A stretch of 40,322 nucleotides of DNA from an uncultured Acetobacteraceae bacterium. GTDB lineage: Bacteria; Pseudomonadota; Alphaproteobacteria; Acetobacterales; Acetobacteraceae. The translations under genes were made by a program, and so were the position numbers. How positions within the stretch are numbered: position 1 is the first letter of the stretch; each line of letters opens with the position of its first letter. This document shows, piece by piece, positions 15,031 through 25,031 of this stretch. The stretch lies in NCBI GenBank assembly GCA_903918195.1, contig CAIXDS010000378.1:1-40322 (forward strand), in the 5' to 3' direction. The notes below the pieces were generated by a model that was not told where the DNA came from, did not search any database, and worked only from the letters and a program-made list of their open reading frames with translations.

Positions 15031-17109
15031 CTTTGCCATGATGTCGTCGGCGATGTTCCGCGGCACCGGCTCGTAGTGATTGAACTGCATGGTGAAGGAC
15101 GCGCGGCCCTTGGTCATGCTGCGGAGATCGGAGATGTAGCCGAACATCTCCTTCAGCGGCACATGCGCCCGCACGATGACCGTCGAGCCTGCGCTCTCCT
15201 GGTTCTGGATCATGCCGCGGCGGCGGTTGATGTCGCCCACCACGTCGCCGACATGGTCCTGCGGCGTGGTGACCTCCACGTCCATGATCGGCTCCAGGAT
15301 GATCGGGCCGGCCTTCTTCATGCCTTCGCGGAAGCACGCCTTGGCGGCGATTTCGAAGGCCAGGGCCGACGAGTCGACGTCGTGGTACTTGCCGTCGATC
15401 AGGGTGTATTTGAAGTCCACGGTCGGGAAGCCGGCCAGCACGCCGGTATCGGCCTGGACCCGGATGCCCTTTTCGACCGCCGGGATGTATTCCCGAGGCA
15501 CCGTGCCGCCGACCACCTTGTTCTCGAACAGCACGCCGGCGTTGCGCTCCTGCGGGGCGAACACGATCTTCACCTCGGCGAACTGGCCCGAGCCGCCGGT
15601 CTGCTTCTTGTGGGTGTAGATCTCGGTGTGGCTCTTGCTGATGGTCTCGCGATAAGCCACCTGCGGCGCGCCGATATTGGCATCGACACCGTATTCGCGC
15701 CGCAGCCGGTCGATGATGATCTCCAGGTGCAACTCGCCCATGCCGGACAGGATGATCTGGCCGCTTTCCTGGTCGGTGCGCAGGCGCAGGCTGGGGTCTT
15801 CGCCGGCCAGCTTCTGCAGGCCGATGGTCATCTTCTCCACCCCGTCCTTGGTCTTCGGCTCGACCGAGATGTCGATCACCGGCACCGGGAAGGCCATCCG
15901 CTCCAGCACCACCGGGTCGTCCTGGCTGGCCAGCGTGTCACCCGTGCCGGTGTCCTTCAGGCCGACGAAGGCGGCGATGTCGCCGGCCTCGACTTCCTTG
16001 ATTTCGGCGCGCTTGTCGGCATGCATCTGGAACATGCGGCCGACGCGTTCCTTGTGGTCCTTGGTGGTGTTCAGCACCGTGTCGCCGCTTTTCAGCGTGC
16101 CGGCATAGACGCGCACGAAGGTCAGCGTGCCGTATTTGTCATTGATGATCTTGAAGGCGAGCCCGGCGAACGGCGCCTTCGGATCGGCCTTGATCCGCCG
16201 GCGGTCGCTGAAGTCGCCGTCTTCCTCGCCTTCCTCGGCGGCGATCGAGATGCCCGGCACGTCGATCGGGCTCGGCAGGTAGTCGAGCACGGCATCGAGC
16301 AGCGGCTGCACGCCCTTGTTCTTGAACGCGGTGCCGCACAGCACCGGGCGGAACGCGCCGCTGATGGTGCCGGCCTTGATGCAGCGCTTCAGCGTTTCCA
16401 CCGCCACGTCGCCGTGCTCGAAATATTCCTCCATCGCCTCGTTATCAACCGACACGGCGGTGTCGAGCAGAAGCTGGCGGTACTCCGCGGCCTGCGCGGC
16501 CAACTCCTCCGGGATCGCCTCGGTATGGTACTTGGCGCCAAGTTCGCCGCCTTCCCAGATGATCGCGTTCATCTCCACCAGGTCAACAACGCCGACGAAC
16601 GTGTCCTCGATGCCGATCGGCAGTTGCAGCGGCAGGGCGACGATGTCGAGCTTCTCCTTCAGCGTGTCGAAGGCACGGAAGAAGTCGGCGCCGGTGCGGT
16701 CCAGCTTGTTGATGAAGATAATGCGCGGCACGTTGTAGCGGTCGGCCAGGCGCCAGTTGGTCTCGGACTGCGGCTGCACGCCGGCCACGCCCTCGATGAT
16801 GAAGATGGCGCCGTCGAGCACGCGCAGGCTGCGGTTGACCTCGATGTTGAAATCGATGTGGCCCGGCGTGTCGATGATGTTGATGCGGTGGTCCTTCCAC
16901 TCGCACGTCACCGCGGCGGAGGTGATGGTGATGCCCCGCTCACGCTCCTGGTCCATGTAGTCGGTCGTGGTGTTACCGTCGTGCACCTCGCCGATCTTGT
17001 GCGACACGCCGGTGTAATAGAGGATACGCTCCGTGGTCGTGGTTTTTCCCGCGTCAATATGCGCGGTGATACCGATGTTACGAATCCTCGCGAGCGGCGT
17101 TACAGACAC
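15022..17109 (-). CDS. fusA: Elongation factor G
   Basis: A 695-residue translational GTPase that drives ribosomal translocation. G1 is AHIDAGKT (16-23), switch region [11 protein letters not shown]3 DTPGHIDF and G4 INKLD. Downstream lie domain [14 protein letters not shown] (domain III) and [15 protein letters not shown] (domain V). The GTG start has GGAGG six bases upstream and gives the usual length. It stands alone, away from any rpsL/rpsG/tuf genes in the window. Some positions differ from typical bacterial EF-G (for example [20 protein letters not shown]), so it may be a paralogue rather than the str-operon copy. I cannot decide without an alignment. Confidence 0.92.
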   Translation of the reverse strand: MSVTPLARIRNIGITAHIDAGKTTTTERILYYTGVSHKIGEVHDGNTTTDYMDQERERGITITSAAVTCEWKDHRINIIDTPGHIDFNIEVNRSLRVLDGAIFIIEGVAGVQPQSETNWRLADRYNVPRIIFINKLDRTGADFFRAFDTLKEKLDIVALPLQLPIGIEDTFVGVVDLVEMNAIIWEGGELGAKYHTEAIPEELAAQAAEYRQLLLDTAVSVDNEAMEEYFEHGDVAVETLKRCIKAGTISGAFRPVLCGTAFKNKGVQPLLDAVLDYLPSPIDVPGISIAAEEGEEDGDFSDRRRIKADPKAPFAGLAFKIINDKYGTLTFVRVYAGTLKSGDTVLNTTKDHKERVGRMFQMHADKRAEIKEVEAGDIAAFVGLKDTGTGDTLASQDDPVVLERMAFPVPVIDISVEPKTKDGVEKMTIGLQKLAGEDPSLRLRTDQESGQIILSGMGELHLEIIIDRLRREYGVDANIGAPQVAYRETISKSHTEIYTHKKQTGGSGQFAEVKIVFAPQERNAGVLFENKVVGGTVPREYIPAVEKGIRVQADTGVLAGFPTVDFKYTLIDGKYHDVDSSALAFEIAAKACFREGMKKAGPIILEPIMDVEVTTPQDHVGDVVGDINRRRGMIQNQESAGSTVIVRAHVPLKEMFGYISDLRSMTKGRASFTMQFNHYEPVPRNIADDIMAKSA

Positions 17110-17489
17110 GGCAGACCTCCATTGGCACACTGGGCATGACCACAACGGGCGCAGCGTGGCCTTCAGCCTCGCGCGCCCGTTCATGTTCCGGCCCATGAGC
17201 CGGTGCGACACTGGCGAGGACATGCCCTTCCGGGCGGGGATTTGCAAGTGCGTCTTCGGCCGCCGGATGCATGACATGCACACCATGACGTGGCCGGCCG
17301 CGCGATATCCCCCCAGCTTGGGCCGGCGCCACTCCAGGATGCCATAGGGTGGTGCGCACCGCCCAGCCCCAGATCCGTGGTGAGAGGAGGCCCGGGTCAA
17401 CCGAGCCAAGCTCCACAGGCGGCCCTTGGCCTCGGGCCGGCAACGCGCTAACCGGACGGATTGCAGCATTACGCAGGAGAGCCGTCGTC
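17110..17489. other. Divergent intergenic region, EF-G / DUF3126
   Basis: This 380-base stretch has no convincing gene. It should carry the EF-G promoter leftward and the DUF3126 promoter rightward. GGAGG for EF-G lies at 17116-17120 (read on the minus strand) and AGGAGA for DUF3126 at 17475-17480. I saw no clear -35/-10 pairs in the GC-rich sequence. Confidence 0.5.
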
Positions 17490-17753
17490 ATGACCCGATC
17501 CGATATGGAGCGCGTGCAGACTTATTTGCGAGGTCTGCTGGGCAGCGACCGCATCCGGGTGGTGCCGCCCGCCAAGCCGGGCCTGACCGTGGAGGTTGCC
17601 GTCAACGACGAGGTCGTCGGCACGCTGTACGAAGACCGCGAGGACGGCGAACTGTCCTACGCCGTGCACCTCACTATTCTGGAGGAGGACCTGCCGCCGG
17701 CGCCCAAAGTCGCGCCCGCCACCCCGGTGGCAAAGCCCCGCCGGACGCGCTGA
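17490..17753 (+). CDS. DUF3126 family protein
   Basis: An 87-residue protein: MTRSDMERVQTYLRGLLGSD, then IRVVPPAK, a strand-rich middle (VEVAVNDEVVGTLYED) and DGELSYAVHLTILEEDL. This pattern is the alphaproteobacterial DUF3126 family. A Pro/Ala/Lys tail of about 20 residues extends beyond the usual domain. Start: ATG with AGGAGA nine bases upstream. Function unknown. It is followed by the histidine kinase gene on the same strand after a short spacer containing the inverted repeat CCGAAAG/CTTTCGG. Confidence 0.85.
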   Translation: MTRSDMERVQTYLRGLLGSDRIRVVPPAKPGLTVEVAVNDEVVGTLYEDREDGELSYAVHLTILEEDLPPAPKVAPATPVAKPRRTR

Positions 17754-17861
17754 CCCGGGGCTCCCCGCTCCCGAAAGCTTGAATAAGCGAAACCTTTCGG
17801 ACCCGGCCGGGGCGCAGTAGTGGTTTCGGGCGAACCATCCCGGGGGGCACCTGGAGGCGCA

Positions 17862-20012
17862 ATGCAGTCCGCACGGCGCGCGTCCTTGCGTGTACTCGGC
17901 CTTGCCATGGTCGGCTGCGTGCTGCTGCCCCTGCTGCTTTTGGGCTCCGGCGCGATCACCATCCGCCGCGCGGCGCATCAGGAAGCCGACGAGCGGCTCG
18001 CCCGCACCGCCGACGTCCTGCACGAGCAGGCGCTGAAGGTGTTCCAGAGCACCGATGTGCTGCTAGAGAATCTGCTGGAAATGACGCAGGGCCGGTCCGA
18101 TACGGCTCTCCGGACCGATTTCCCGCACTGGCACGATCTGCTGAAGGCGATGTCGAGCCGGCTGCCGCAGTTGCAGTCGATCTGGATCATTGGTGCCGAC
18201 GGGCACATCAGCGCCACCGACTACACTGCCGCCTTGCCCGACCTCGACATCAGCGCCCGCGACTATTTCGTCGCCCAGACCGGTCGCGACGACGGGCTGT
18301 TCGTCGGGGCGGTGCTACAGCCGCTGCTCGACACCGGCTTGCCCTTCTTCGGCGTCTCGCGCCGGCGCAACGGGCCGGAGGGCGGGTTCGACGGCGTTAT
18401 CACCGCCTCGCTGCTGCCCGCCGACTTCGTTAAGTTCTATCGCGAGATCGGCCAGGCGCCCGGCTCCTTTCTGACGCTGATGCGCACCGACGGCACCCTG
18501 CTGGCGCGTTATCCGCCGATACCCAAGGGGGCCCACGCGGCGCTGCGGCCGCCCATCCTCAACGCGATCGCCGGCCCGCTCGACCGCGGCATCCTCACCT
18601 CGGTCTCCCCGGTTGACGGCCGCGAGCGACGGATTGCCTGGCGGCGGCTCGACCCCTACCCGGTGTTCGTCATGGCCGGACTGGAGACCGCCGCCATCCG
18701 CAATGCCTGGCTGGGCACGCTGGCCACCCACCTGGTGTTCGGCCTGCCCGCCACCGCGTTGATGCTGGTCGCGCTTTGGGTCGCGCTGATCCGCACCCGC
18801 GCCCTGTTCGAGGAGGCCGAACGCCGTACCGCCGCCGAGGAGGCGCTGCAACGGACGCAGCGGCTGGAGGCGCTCGGCGAACTCACCGGCGGGGTGGCGC
18901 ACGATTTCAACAACCTGCTGATGATCGTGCTGGGCAATGTGGACCGCATGCGCCGCCGCCCGCGCGAGGCCAGCGACATCCGGGCGCTCGACACGATCGT
19001 CGCCGCGGTTCGCCGCGGCGAGGCGCTGACCCGGCAATTGCTGGCCTTCGCCCGCCGCCGCGCGCTTTATCCCGAGCCGATCGACCTGGCCCGCCAGCTT
19101 GCCGACATGCGCGGCCTGCTGTCCCATTCCCTGCGCGGCGACATCGCGCTGGCGGTCGAGACCGAGGCGCCACCCGGCAGCGTCATGGCGCCCGGCCCAT
19201 TCGTCGTGAAAGTGGACCCGGCGGAATTCGAGCTGGCGGTGGTGAACGTCGCGGTCAACGCACGCGACGCCATGCCGCAGGGCGGCCGGCTGACGCTGCG
19301 CCTGCGCCGGGTGACGCTAAACGCGGAGCGCGACCTCGACGACCTGCGCGGCGAGTTCATCGCCGTTTCGTTCACCGATACCGGCACCGGCATCCCCCCG
19401 GCGCTGCTGGCGCGGGTGTTTGACCCGTTCTTTACCACCAAGGAGGTCGGCAAGGGCACCGGGCTCGGCCTGTCGCAGGTATACGGCTTCGCCCGCCAGT
19501 CCGGCGGTACCGCCACCATCGCCAGCGTGCCGGGGGTCGGCACCACGGTGACCCTCTTCCTGCCAGCCAGCACCGAGCCGCCGGCCCCGCGCCAGTCCCA
19601 GGCCGCGCCCGCCACCGCGCCGGGCACCGGCTTGCGCGTGCTGCTGGTGGAGGACAACGGCGAAATCGTCGCCATGACCCGCGCCTGGCTGGAGCGACTC
19701 GGCTTCGACGTGGTGGCGGCAGCGTCCTGTATGGCGGCGCTGACGCTGCTGGACATGCACAGCTATGCCCTGCTGCTGACCGGCATGGTGATGCCGGGCG
19801 GGATGAACGGGCTGGAACTGGTGCGTGAACTGCGGGCCCGCGATCAGCCGATTCCGGTCATCCTGACCACCAGCCGCGATGACCCAGCCCAGCAGGTGCG
19901 GTGGGAGGGGGTCACCCTGCTGCAGAAGCCCTACGAGGAGCAGCAGCTGCGCGCGGCGGTCACCGCCGCCCTGGTCGGCATACGGACGCAGGACGAAGCA
20001 GCCAAGGCATGA
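17862..20012 (+). CDS. Hybrid sensor histidine kinase with degenerate receiver
   Basis: A 716-residue inner-membrane kinase. Membrane spans lie near 15-35 and 285-307 and enclose a periplasmic dCache-like sensor. The dimerisation helix is LEALGELTGGVAHDFNNLL with phospho-acceptor His347. The ATPase has VNVAVNARDAMPQGG, FTDTGTGIPP, FDPFFTTKEVGKGTGLGLS and a last G box. A C-terminal receiver (about 585-705) keeps VEDN, the switch Ser/Thr and QKP Lys, but has Gly641 where the phospho-acceptor Asp should be (LTGMVMPGG). The start has GGAGG upstream. It may signal through a separate regulator, with the receiver as an inhibitory domain. Confidence 0.9.
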   Translation: MQSARRASLRVLGLAMVGCVLLPLLLLGSGAITIRRAAHQEADERLARTADVLHEQALKVFQSTDVLLENLLEMTQGRSDTALRTDFPHWHDLLKAMSSRLPQLQSIWIIGADGHISATDYTAALPDLDISARDYFVAQTGRDDGLFVGAVLQPLLDTGLPFFGVSRRRNGPEGGFDGVITASLLPADFVKFYREIGQAPGSFLTLMRTDGTLLARYPPIPKGAHAALRPPILNAIAGPLDRGILTSVSPVDGRERRIAWRRLDPYPVFVMAGLETAAIRNAWLGTLATHLVFGLPATALMLVALWVALIRTRALFEEAERRTAAEEALQRTQRLEALGELTGGVAHDFNNLLMIVLGNVDRMRRRPREASDIRALDTIVAAVRRGEALTRQLLAFARRRALYPEPIDLARQLADMRGLLSHSLRGDIALAVETEAPPGSVMAPGPFVVKVDPAEFELAVVNVAVNARDAMPQGGRLTLRLRRVTLNAERDLDDLRGEFIAVSFTDTGTGIPPALLARVFDPFFTTKEVGKGTGLGLSQVYGFARQSGGTATIASVPGVGTTVTLFLPASTEPPAPRQSQAAPATAPGTGLRVLLVEDNGEIVAMTRAWLERLGFDVVAAASCMAALTLLDMHSYALLLTGMVMPGGMNGLELVRELRARDQPIPVILTTSRDDPAQQVRWEGVTLLQKPYEEQQLRAAVTAALVGIRTQDEAAKA

Positions 20013-20141
20013 GGCCGGTTGGACCGCTCAAGCAAAGGTGAGCGGCGTGCCTGCATGTTGCGCTTTCATTGACGGATCGTTGACGCGTAGCGTGCGGTCG
20101 TTACGTCAGAGACGGTTTTGCCCCGACCGGAGGTCGCGACG

Positions 20142-20333
20142 ATGTACTCTTCCGCTTCCGATCAGCCGTGGCCCCACCAGCCATGGACCGGCCGGGATGT
20201 CCCGACCGGCATCGCGGCGTTGCGGACCACCGTGTCGGCCCCCGGCAACGGCGAGTCGCCTCGCAAGACCTGCCACATGCTGGCGGTCACCGCCCGGAAC
20301 CGGCGCCACGTTGTCGGCTTCTCTGCCCGGTAG
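20142..20333 (+). CDS. Possible small protein, 63 aa, unknown
   Basis: The ATG has GGAGG eight bases upstream, and the frame ends 24 bases before the SIS gene, so it could be the first gene of that transcript. The product (MYSSASDQPWPHQPW, then a basic C-terminus) has no recognisable domain or membrane span. TTGACG hexamers about 50-70 bases upstream could be part of a promoter. The rest of 20013-20357 shows nothing else I can name. Confidence 0.35.
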   Translation: MYSSASDQPWPHQPWTGRDVPTGIAALRTTVSAPGNGESPRKTCHMLAVTARNRRHVVGFSAR

Positions 20334-20357
20334 CAACGAGCGCAAAGGGACGAATCC

Positions 20358-21476
20358 ATGCCTGACACCTCGCTCGACGCCGCATTCTTCGCCGCGCCCG
20401 GATATTTCGTCATGCCCGGCCGAGCCGGCCATTTCGATACCCTCACGCGGCGCGAGATCGCCGGTCAGCGCCTCCTGCTCGCACAAACCGACGCGATGCT
20501 GCGCGCGCGCATTGACGCGATGCTGTACGCGAACAGTGTGCCGGCCCCGCTGGCACAGGTGAACAGGCTGGTGCTGCTGGGCGACCTCAGTTCGCTGAAC
20601 GCCGTGGCAACGGCGCGCAGCTGGATCGAACAACTGGCGCACCTGCCCTGTGATGTCGAACAGGCCGGCGCGTGGCGCCACCGGACCGCCCCGCTCAGCC
20701 CGGGCAGCGTCGGCGTGCTGGTCAGCGCCGCCGGGGAGGGCGAGGACATCCTTGCGGCGCTGGCGTTGCTGCAGTCGCGCGGCCTCCCCGCGATCGCCAT
20801 CACCGCCGCGCACCACAGCGCCCTGGCCGGCATGGCCGAATTGCTGTGGCCGACCGCCGCGCACGAGGAGAAAGGCAGCACAGCAACGGGCAGCTTTACC
20901 ACCACCTTGATGGCCCTGGTCCGCCTGGGTCTGGCGATCGGACTGATGCGCGGCCAGGTCGATGAGGTCACCGCCGGCAGGGTCGCGCAGCAACTTGCTG
21001 ACGCCGGCATCGCCTGCGCACTGACCGAGGCGGCGGAGGCGCGCTGCGCCGCTATCGGCTGCCGTCTTGCGCGCGCCGGCGAGGCCTGGTTCGGCGGCCG
21101 GCACTGGTGCGCTTCCATGGCCGCCGAGGGTGCGCTGAACCTGCGCGACCTTTCCTCGATACCGGCCGAGACGCAGACCGGTGATGCGCTGCGCCACGCA
21201 CCGGTTCGCCCCGGCGTGCCGATCGTGATGTGCGCCGCGGCAGACGCGCAGGTGGCGCAGGCTGTGGCAGACGCCAGGTCGGTGCGTGCCCGTGGCGATC
21301 ACGTGACCGTGCTGACCGACGCCGGCTCGGCGGCAGCGTTCCACGATGCGGCCAATGAGACTCTCGCCCTGCCCGGCCGTGGTATCGCCCATGCCTTCGC
21401 GCAGGCGGTGGCGCTGCAACTCATCGCCTACCACGCAGCGATGGCGCTCGGACATAACCTCGACCGGGTTGTGTAG
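20358..21476 (+). CDS. SIS-domain sugar isomerase-like protein (GlmS C-terminal type)
   Basis: A 372-residue protein resembling the isomerase half of glucosamine-6-phosphate synthase, with two SIS modules. GSTATGSFTTTLMALVRLGLA matches the GlmS STK region, AAEGALNLRDLSSIPAE matches ALEGALKLKEISYIHAE, and LQLIAYHAAMALG matches its end. The glutaminase domain is absent. Of the GlmS isomerase catalytic residues, Lys485 is Asn, Glu488 is Asp, His504 is kept (RHAP), and the C-terminal AKSVTVE with Lys603 is missing. It therefore probably handles another phosphosugar or only binds one. Next to surface-glycan genes, a role in sugar supply or sensing is plausible. Confidence 0.75.
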   Translation: MPDTSLDAAFFAAPGYFVMPGRAGHFDTLTRREIAGQRLLLAQTDAMLRARIDAMLYANSVPAPLAQVNRLVLLGDLSSLNAVATARSWIEQLAHLPCDVEQAGAWRHRTAPLSPGSVGVLVSAAGEGEDILAALALLQSRGLPAIAITAAHHSALAGMAELLWPTAAHEEKGSTATGSFTTTLMALVRLGLAIGLMRGQVDEVTAGRVAQQLADAGIACALTEAAEARCAAIGCRLARAGEAWFGGRHWCASMAAEGALNLRDLSSIPAETQTGDALRHAPVRPGVPIVMCAAADAQVAQAVADARSVRARGDHVTVLTDAGSAAAFHDAANETLALPGRGIAHAFAQAVALQLIAYHAAMALGHNLDRVV

Positions 21477-21503
21477 GCGGCAACGGGGTCAGGCGGCAAC
21501 GGG
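21475..21503. repeat. 13-bp direct repeat at convergent gene ends
   Basis: AGGCGGCAACGGG occurs twice with a 16-base period. The first copy covers the stop of the SIS gene and the second the C-terminal codons of the membrane protein gene. It probably arose by slippage. Confidence 0.6.
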
Positions 21504-23873
21504 CGGCCGCGCCGCCACCCGGCGGCGGAACAGCAACGGCACCAGCAGGGTCACCACCACCGCCATCGCCGACACCGCCGCCGCCACCAGGCGGATGGAA
21601 GTCGTCCTGGAGGTGATCTCGATCTGGCTCCCGCCAGCTGCGATCGGTACCACCATCAGGTGTAACGCGCCCTGCAGCGGCGTGACTTCGACACCATTCA
21701 CCCGCACGATGCTCGCCGGAAACCAGGGGTGTGCGAGTTGCACATAACCGGGCTGGTCCGCCTCGATCGTTGCCGTGACCGTCTCCAACGAGACCGTGTA
21801 GCCGGTCAGCCGCGGCGTCCATGACGTCGCACCGACCGGATCGGCCTGCCCGGGGGGCAGTGCAGCCACCGGCAGGCTCGCCGCCTGTCGGGTGCGGAAA
21901 TCCGGTCGCGCGGCATCAAGATAGGCCCGCAGAAAAGCTTCGACGCGAACGAAACGGGGATTGCTGTCCACCAGATCTTCCGACCAGAACATCGGCTTGT
22001 CGAGCGCGTCCGACGGCGCCAGCAGGCTCAGCCGCCGGCTGAACAGCACCGGGCTCGCATCACCAATGGCCACCACCCCGCCGAGCGGACCATCCGCCAC
22101 CAGGGGCCCGAACGTCGCCGGACAGCCCTCCGCCACGGACGAGTCGCAGACGATACGCGCGACGTTGAACAGTGCCAGCAATTGCCGGCTCTGCGCCGAC
22201 AATGTGCCGTGCTCGCGCAGGTCGCGTGCGGCAAGCGTCACCGCCGTCTCGGCGTCGTTGTGCACGTGCGTGGCGGCCATGTTGTGGTTGCCGGCAATAC
22301 GCTGCACCGTCGCCGCATAGCTGAGCACGGGGCCAACCGGACCGACGATGCCGACCGACCGGCCGGCAGCGTCGAGGGCGACCTCCATCACCCGCTGGTC
22401 AGGCGCGACACGTTCGAGGTAGCGCCCGGCCGCGACGCCGAATTCCTTGTCATTGCGCGCGACCGGCTGCACCGAGGTGCTGGTCAGGTCGAGCAGCAGC
22501 AATCCCATGACGGCCAGGCGCGCCCGTGGCCAGCCAGCCAGGCGCGTGACCAGCGCCTCAGCGCCGATCGCAGCCAGCACGGCGACGAAGAACAACAGGA
22601 ACATCACGTCCCGGACCACCGGATTGGCCAGGAAGAAGCTGAGCGCAAGGCAGGGCAGCACCGCCAGCACAAGCCGCCCCTGCGTGGCCCACGGATGGCG
22701 CAGGCCGGCGGCAAGGCCGCACAGCGCCAGGCCGATCGTGACCATGCCGAGATAGGCCCAGTAGTCGGTTCCCCAGGTGGTCCGCGTGTTCCGCCAGGTC
22801 ACCAACTGCAGGAGTCGCGCCATGCTGGGCACTTGCAGGTGGAACATCGCGCCGCCCGGCTCGAGCATGACCCAGCCCGCCTCCCGCAGCACCGGCAACA
22901 CGGCGATGGCGGACATCGCCGCGCCGAGCGCGCCGGCGGTGGCCAGCCGGCCGACCGACGCCCACCGCCAGTGGCCGGTCGCGCAACCGACGCAACCGAA
23001 CACAAGCAGGTAGATGGCGACGAAGATCGCATGCGGCTGGTGGGTCACCACCAGGCCGGCGGTGGCGAACGCAAAGCCCGTCCAGTCGCGCCAACGCAAC
23101 TGGCCTGGACGCATCAGCCCGTCCGCACACAGGAAGGCCGCCAGGAAAAAGCAGATCGTGAACGCCTGCGGAAACGCGCCGCGATACAGGAACAGGTGCA
23201 GATGCGCGAACGCACCGGCATAGGCGAGCGCGCCCACCGCGGCGGCGAACCGTTCCAGCCCGAAGCGGCGCAGCAACGCGTAGCACAGCCAGCCGCCGAC
23301 CAGATGCAGGCTGAGCAGCAGCGTCTTGGCCGTCACCACCGGATCGCGCACCACGACATCCAGCGCGCCGCCGACGACATAGGTCAGCGGGCCGGTGAAG
23401 CCCAGCAGCGACGAGCCCAGGTACTGATAATTTGTCCATTGTGGCAGGCTACCCTGGTCGAGCCCGCGGCGCACCTCCAGGAAGCGGCTGATATGCGTCC
23501 CGCTGTCACCGCCGAGCAACACTCCGGGAAACAGATAGGCGTGCCCGAGCCACAGCAGCAGCAGCGTAATGACCAGCAAATGCGCCAGACGCGGTGCCCC
23601 GGTGAGGAAAGCCGACAAAGCGCGGCGGCGCCACTCCCATTGCACCAGCAGAATGCCGAGCAGCACGAGTCCGGCCGCCAACAGGGCCTCCGTCAAACCG
23701 ACGCCACGCAGCACCTGGCTTCGGGTCAGCGGCTGAGCGTGCAGCACCAACACCACCACGTTGTCCTTCAACGTGCCGACGATGCGAATTGATGCGAGCA
23801 CCAGGATCGCAACGGTCAGTCCGAGCGAGGCAGCCACCTGCCAGTGCTGGCGTTCTGGCGGGAAGCCGGGCAA
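21489..23873 (-). CDS. 6-pyruvoyl-tetrahydropterin synthase-related (PTPS-related) membrane protein
   Basis: A large polytopic protein of about 794 residues. Its core, GGDSGTHISRFLEVRRGLDQG then LPQWTNYQYLGSSLLGF, is the start of the bacterial PTPS-related/YfhO-like membrane family, which looks like GT-C glycosyltransferases. About 13 membrane spans are followed by a periplasmic C-terminal part and a final span near 765-785. I chose TTG because AAAGGAGAG sits just before it and the first span follows soon after; the next upstream ATG adds 55 unlikely residues. It probably transfers or handles lipid-linked sugars in surface glycan assembly. Confidence 0.78.
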   Translation of the reverse strand: MPGFPPERQHWQVAASLGLTVAILVLASIRIVGTLKDNVVVLVLHAQPLTRSQVLRGVGLTEALLAAGLVLLGILLVQWEWRRRALSAFLTGAPRLAHLLVITLLLLWLGHAYLFPGVLLGGDSGTHISRFLEVRRGLDQGSLPQWTNYQYLGSSLLGFTGPLTYVVGGALDVVVRDPVVTAKTLLLSLHLVGGWLCYALLRRFGLERFAAAVGALAYAGAFAHLHLFLYRGAFPQAFTICFFLAAFLCADGLMRPGQLRWRDWTGFAFATAGLVVTHQPHAIFVAIYLLVFGCVGCATGHWRWASVGRLATAGALGAAMSAIAVLPVLREAGWVMLEPGGAMFHLQVPSMARLLQLVTWRNTRTTWGTDYWAYLGMVTIGLALCGLAAGLRHPWATQGRLVLAVLPCLALSFFLANPVVRDVMFLLFFVAVLAAIGAEALVTRLAGWPRARLAVMGLLLLDLTSTSVQPVARNDKEFGVAAGRYLERVAPDQRVMEVALDAAGRSVGIVGPVGPVLSYAATVQRIAGNHNMAATHVHNDAETAVTLAARDLREHGTLSAQSRQLLALFNVARIVCDSSVAEGCPATFGPLVADGPLGGVVAIGDASPVLFSRRLSLLAPSDALDKPMFWSEDLVDSNPRFVRVEAFLRAYLDAARPDFRTRQAASLPVAALPPGQADPVGATSWTPRLTGYTVSLETVTATIEADQPGYVQLAHPWFPASIVRVNGVEVTPLQGALHLMVVPIAAGGSQIEITSRTTSIRLVAAAVSAMAVVVTLLVPLLFRRRVAARPPVAA

Positions 23874-24242
23874 GCCGCTCTCCTTTCCGGCCGGGCCAAA
23901 CGCCCGGCACGACAGGTTCTGGCCGCCAGGATGCCGGATCGCGCACGGCCCTGCCGGCGTTGCATCCTTCGACCATGGAACGATCCGCCTGGGCTTGTAA
24001 CGGCGCGGCCCAACAAACGCAACATTCCGCCCGGCCAATCAGTCAGATCGAGCGAGTGCTTTCAGACGCGCCCTGGAGCGCTTTGTTTTAGCGGGCAACT
24101 TTATCGGCCGGCTTATCGCCAGTCTGGCCGATGTTGCGCTTACCATTCCTCGTCCTGCTGCTCCGCCGCGACGTCAAATCGCGGTGTGCGCAGGCGGTGC
24201 GCAGTGCTCGCCCCGCCCACGCCTCAGCCAACGTTGGGCGCC
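23874..24242. other. Intergenic region between ctrA 3' end and the membrane protein
   Basis: About 370 bases with no convincing gene. It should hold the membrane-protein promoter and the end of the ctrA transcript. Near the ctrA stop there is a CCAACGTTGG palindrome, but without a T-run. I see no clear terminator. Confidence 0.45.
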
Positions 24243-25031
24243 TCAGGCAACGTTGAAGGTGCGCTCGTAGTCGAACGGAGCGCGCGTGGGCGCAGGGTGC
24301 GCCCCCGAAGCAGAATCGGGAACCGGCGCGGCCGGCAGCGACGCCAGCGCGCCGTGCGCGGATGGCTCGCGGATCATGTAGCCGCGTCCCCACACCGTGC
24401 CGATCAGGTTGTCGGCGCCGGCCTGCGCCAGCTTTTTGCGCAGCTTGCAGATGAATACATCGATGATCTTCATCTCCGGTTCGTCCATGCCGCCATAGAG
24501 ATGGTTCAGGAAGGCCTCCTTGGTCAGAACCATGCCCTTGCGCAGAACCAGCAGTTCCAGAATGGCATATTCCTTGCCGGTCAGGTGGACCGGCGCGCCA
24601 TCGACGGTCACCTCGCGACTGTCGAGGTTGAGCTGCAGGCCGCCGACGCTCAGGGCCGGCTGGCTGAAGCCCTTGCTGCGGCGGACCACCGCCTGCATGC
24701 GGGCAATCAGTTCGGCCTTGTCGAACGGCTTGGTGAGGAAGTCGTCGGCCCCGAGGGCCAGGCCCTTCACCTTCGCCTGCGGCCGGGTCAGGCCGGACAG
24801 GATCAGCACCGGCACTTCGATGCGGGCGGCGCGCATGCGGCGGACGACGTCATAGCCCTCCATGTCGGGCAGCATGAGGTCGAGCACCATGATGTCGTAG
24901 TCGTAATGGCGGACCAGCTCGAGCGCCTCCTCGCCGGTGTCGGCGTGGTCCACGACGGCGCCGCCGGAGCGCAGCATCAGGGCAAGCCCACGGGCGGAGG
25001 TCAGGTCGTCTTCAACCAGGAGGACGCGCAT
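24243..25031 (-). CDS. ctrA: Cell-cycle response regulator CtrA
   Basis: A 262-residue OmpR-class response regulator, the master cell-cycle and motility regulator of alphaproteobacteria. The receiver has [16 protein letters not shown], phospho-acceptor Asp51 in VLDLMLPD, and the Lys in TKPF. The DNA-binding domain contains [25 protein letters not shown] and [18 protein letters not shown], then [10 protein letters not shown], essentially the CtrA signature. The C-terminus extends about 30 residues past the usual end, in a Pro/Ala-rich tail. The start is preceded by AAAAGG. It is divergent from fliI-fliJ. Its first codons and leader recur at the glycosyltransferase gene at 30860. Confidence 0.95.
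   Translation of the reverse strand: MRVLLVEDDLTSARGLALMLRSGGAVVDHADTGEEALELVRHYDYDIMVLDLMLPDMEGYDVVRRMRAARIEVPVLILSGLTRPQAKVKGLALGADDFLTKPFDKAELIARMQAVVRRSKGFSQPALSVGGLQLNLDSREVTVDGAPVHLTGKEYAILELLVLRKGMVLTKEAFLNHLYGGMDEPEMKIIDVFICKLRKKLAQAGADNLIGTVWGRGYMIREPSAHGALASLPAAPVPDSASGAHPAPTRAPFDYERTFNVA

Noticed and set aside
13798..17139. Very long open frame (over 1100 codons) on the plus strand
   Set aside because: It runs antisense to the cyclopropane synthase and EF-G genes. Composition is His/Arg/Gln-rich with no domain; it is a shadow of high-GC codon bias.
17764..17810. Inverted repeat CCGAAAG/CTTTCGG between DUF3126 and the kinase gene
   Set aside because: Arms are only 7 bp with a 16-base loop and no T-run; too weak to call a terminator or operator on its own.
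22182..23792. 536-codon plus-strand frame opposite the large membrane protein
   Set aside because: Gln/His/Arg-rich shadow; the minus strand has clear membrane spans and the PTPS-related motif.
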